A DNA stretch of 16,411 nt, from the NCBI GenBank assembly GCA_964589855.1, contig CAZPVB010000077.1, positions 1-16,411 of the forward strand, written 5' to 3'. Below, in pieces: positions 15,275 through 16,411 of this stretch; position 1 is the stretch's first letter, and every line of letters starts with the position of its first letter. Position numbers and translations under genes: made by a program. The DNA is from SKVR01 sp964589855. Its GTDB lineage: Bacteria > Bacteroidota > Bacteroidia > Bacteroidales > UBA7960. The notes beneath the pieces are model-generated. The model saw nothing but the letters and a program-made list of their open reading frames with translations. It searched no databases and was not told where the DNA came from.

Positions 15275-16411
15275 ATGGTCATGAAAGAGTGGAATCATCT
15301 GTCTTATGACACAAAAAATATCGATACTTATGCAAAGGCTTATGACCTGATAGGCACTTCTTATCTGATTATTCAAAAAGACCTCAACATATTGAAAGTA
15401 TCTGATAATCTGCATTTCCATTTTAAAAAAACGGATGAAGATATAAATGACAATCTTTCTAATTATCATTCTTTTCAATTGTTTATAAAAAAGTTAAGTT
15501 GTTTTTTTAGAACAGGGCATGGTGTTAAGGAAAATTTATGGTTGAAAGATAAAAAGGGGAATGAGATATCGTTTGTCGCAGAGGTATTTTGGTTGGATAT
15601 TGAAAGTGGATTCCTGATCATTACTTTGCAAAATAACACACACAATAGCGAACTGGAGCATCAATTAAATAAGCTGAAAGAATCTTATTCATCTATCCTG
15701 CTGGAATCTAAAACAGGGCAGCAACAGTTTAACAGATTCCAGTCGGCGGTAATGCAGAGTGCCAATACCATTGTGATTACCGATTTAGATGGCAATATTC
15801 TTTTTGCCAATCCCAAATTTGAAGAAACCACAGGGTATAAGATTAAAGAAGCCATCGGGAAAAATCCACGAATATTGAAATCCGGCGATCAATCCGATGA
15901 ATATTACAAAAACCTTTGGGAAACCATTAAAGATGGTAAAGTTTGGAAAGGTGATTTTAAAAATAAGAAAAAAGATGGTAGTTTTTACTGGGAATCTGCT
16001 ACCATTACTCCCATAAAAAACAAAAATGGTGAAGTAGTAGAGTATTTGGCCATAAAAGAAGAAATTACTGAACGCAAACTTATGGAGGAAAAACTTGAGT
16101 CTGCTTTTCAAAAAATGGAATTGGCCAATTTCGAGCAAAAAATGCTCAATAAAGATCTGGAAGCGGAGGTAGAAAGAAGAAAAACTGTTGAAAGTCAATT
16201 AAACCTTCAGAAAAACCTTTTGGAAGAACTTAATGAAAATCTTGAAAATCAGGTGCAGATTGAAGTAAAGAGAAACCGGGAGAAGGATGAATTGATGCTT
16301 TTGCAGTCCAGGCAGGCAGCCATGGGAGAAATGATTGGAAACATTGCCCATCAGTGGCGACAACCGCTCAACACAATTGGTCTTATCGTATATGACCTAG
16401 CAGATGCATTC
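15275..16411 (+). CDS. Cytoplasmic PAS sensor histidine kinase, cut by the window end
   Basis: The frame is open from a TAG at 15185 to the window's last base, giving 379 codons here; the ATPase domain lies beyond the edge. The start is ATG 15275 or ATG 15281 (MKEWNHLSYDT). No signal or membrane segment is seen, so it is a soluble sensor. An N-terminal PAS-like region (about 14-125) is followed by a clear PAS domain with its C-terminal cap (about 150-263: TDLDGNILFANPKFEETTGY, then GKNPRILKSGDQ, then WKGDFKNKKKDGSFYWESATITPI and EEITERK). A long coiled coil (about 265-345, rich in Glu and Lys) leads into the dimerisation domain GEMIGNIAHQWRQPLN, where His359 is the phosphoacceptor. This is the HQWRQPLN-type His box, unlike the SHEIRTP type of the upstream hybrid sensor. 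It follows the Hpt gene by 278 bp and retains the catalytic His that the upstream sensor lacks. Confidence 0.92.
   Translation, partial: MVMKEWNHLSYDTKNIDTYAKAYDLIGTSYLIIQKDLNILKVSDNLHFHFKKTDEDINDNLSNYHSFQLFIKKLSCFFRTGHGVKENLWLKDKKGNEISFVAEVFWLDIESGFLIITLQNNTHNSELEHQLNKLKESYSSILLESKTGQQQFNRFQSAVMQSANTIVITDLDGNILFANPKFEETTGYKIKEAIGKNPRILKSGDQSDEYYKNLWETIKDGKVWKGDFKNKKKDGSFYWESATITPIKNKNGEVVEYLAIKEEITERKLMEEKLESAFQKMELANFEQKMLNKDLEAEVERRKTVESQLNLQKNLLEELNENLENQVQIEVKRNREKDELMLLQSRQAAMGEMIGNIAHQWRQPLNTIGLIVYDLADAF

Overview
The window looks like ordinary chromosome of an AT-rich member of the Bacteroidota. The evidence is the set of protein families (an OmpA-family protein with TPR and PD40 domains, a DUF1573 protein, a DUF58 protein of the Bacteroidota type), the near absence of Shine-Dalgarno sites, and several TAnnTTTG hexamer-like promoter elements. 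I cannot fix the order or genus from sequence alone. No tRNA, rRNA, CRISPR array, transposase or phage gene was seen.

Layout. Positions 1-110 hold the end of a palindromic intergenic repeat. Two envelope genes follow on the plus strand: a secreted nine-TPR protein (279-1322) and a TPR/beta-propeller/carboxypeptidase-regulatory-like/OmpA protein with the domain order of the type IX secretion component PorE (1472-3529). A small LPP20-like envelope protein (4011-3553) converges on them from the minus strand. Next come a secreted DUF1573 protein (4370-4822), a class I/II aminotransferase (4866-6077), the replicative DNA polymerase III alpha subunit dnaE (6440-9895), thioredoxin trxA (10035-10355, with a clear terminator) and a DUF58 protein with a TTG start (10639-11568).

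The right third is a signalling cluster: a large membrane-bound hybrid sensor (11744-14515), a stand-alone histidine phosphotransfer (Hpt) protein (14613-14996), and a cytoplasmic PAS histidine kinase cut by the window edge (15275-16411+). The hybrid sensor is the most unusual gene here. Its ORF is intact and its receiver domain has every key residue, but its kinase core has lost the phosphoacceptor histidine (Tyr550) and the glycines of both ATP-lid motifs (G1 and G2). It therefore appears to be a pseudokinase that keeps a working receiver. With the Hpt protein next door and a neighbouring kinase that retains its His359, the cluster suggests a split phosphorelay in which phosphate comes from another kinase. 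That flow is inference; the residue losses are read directly from the sequence.
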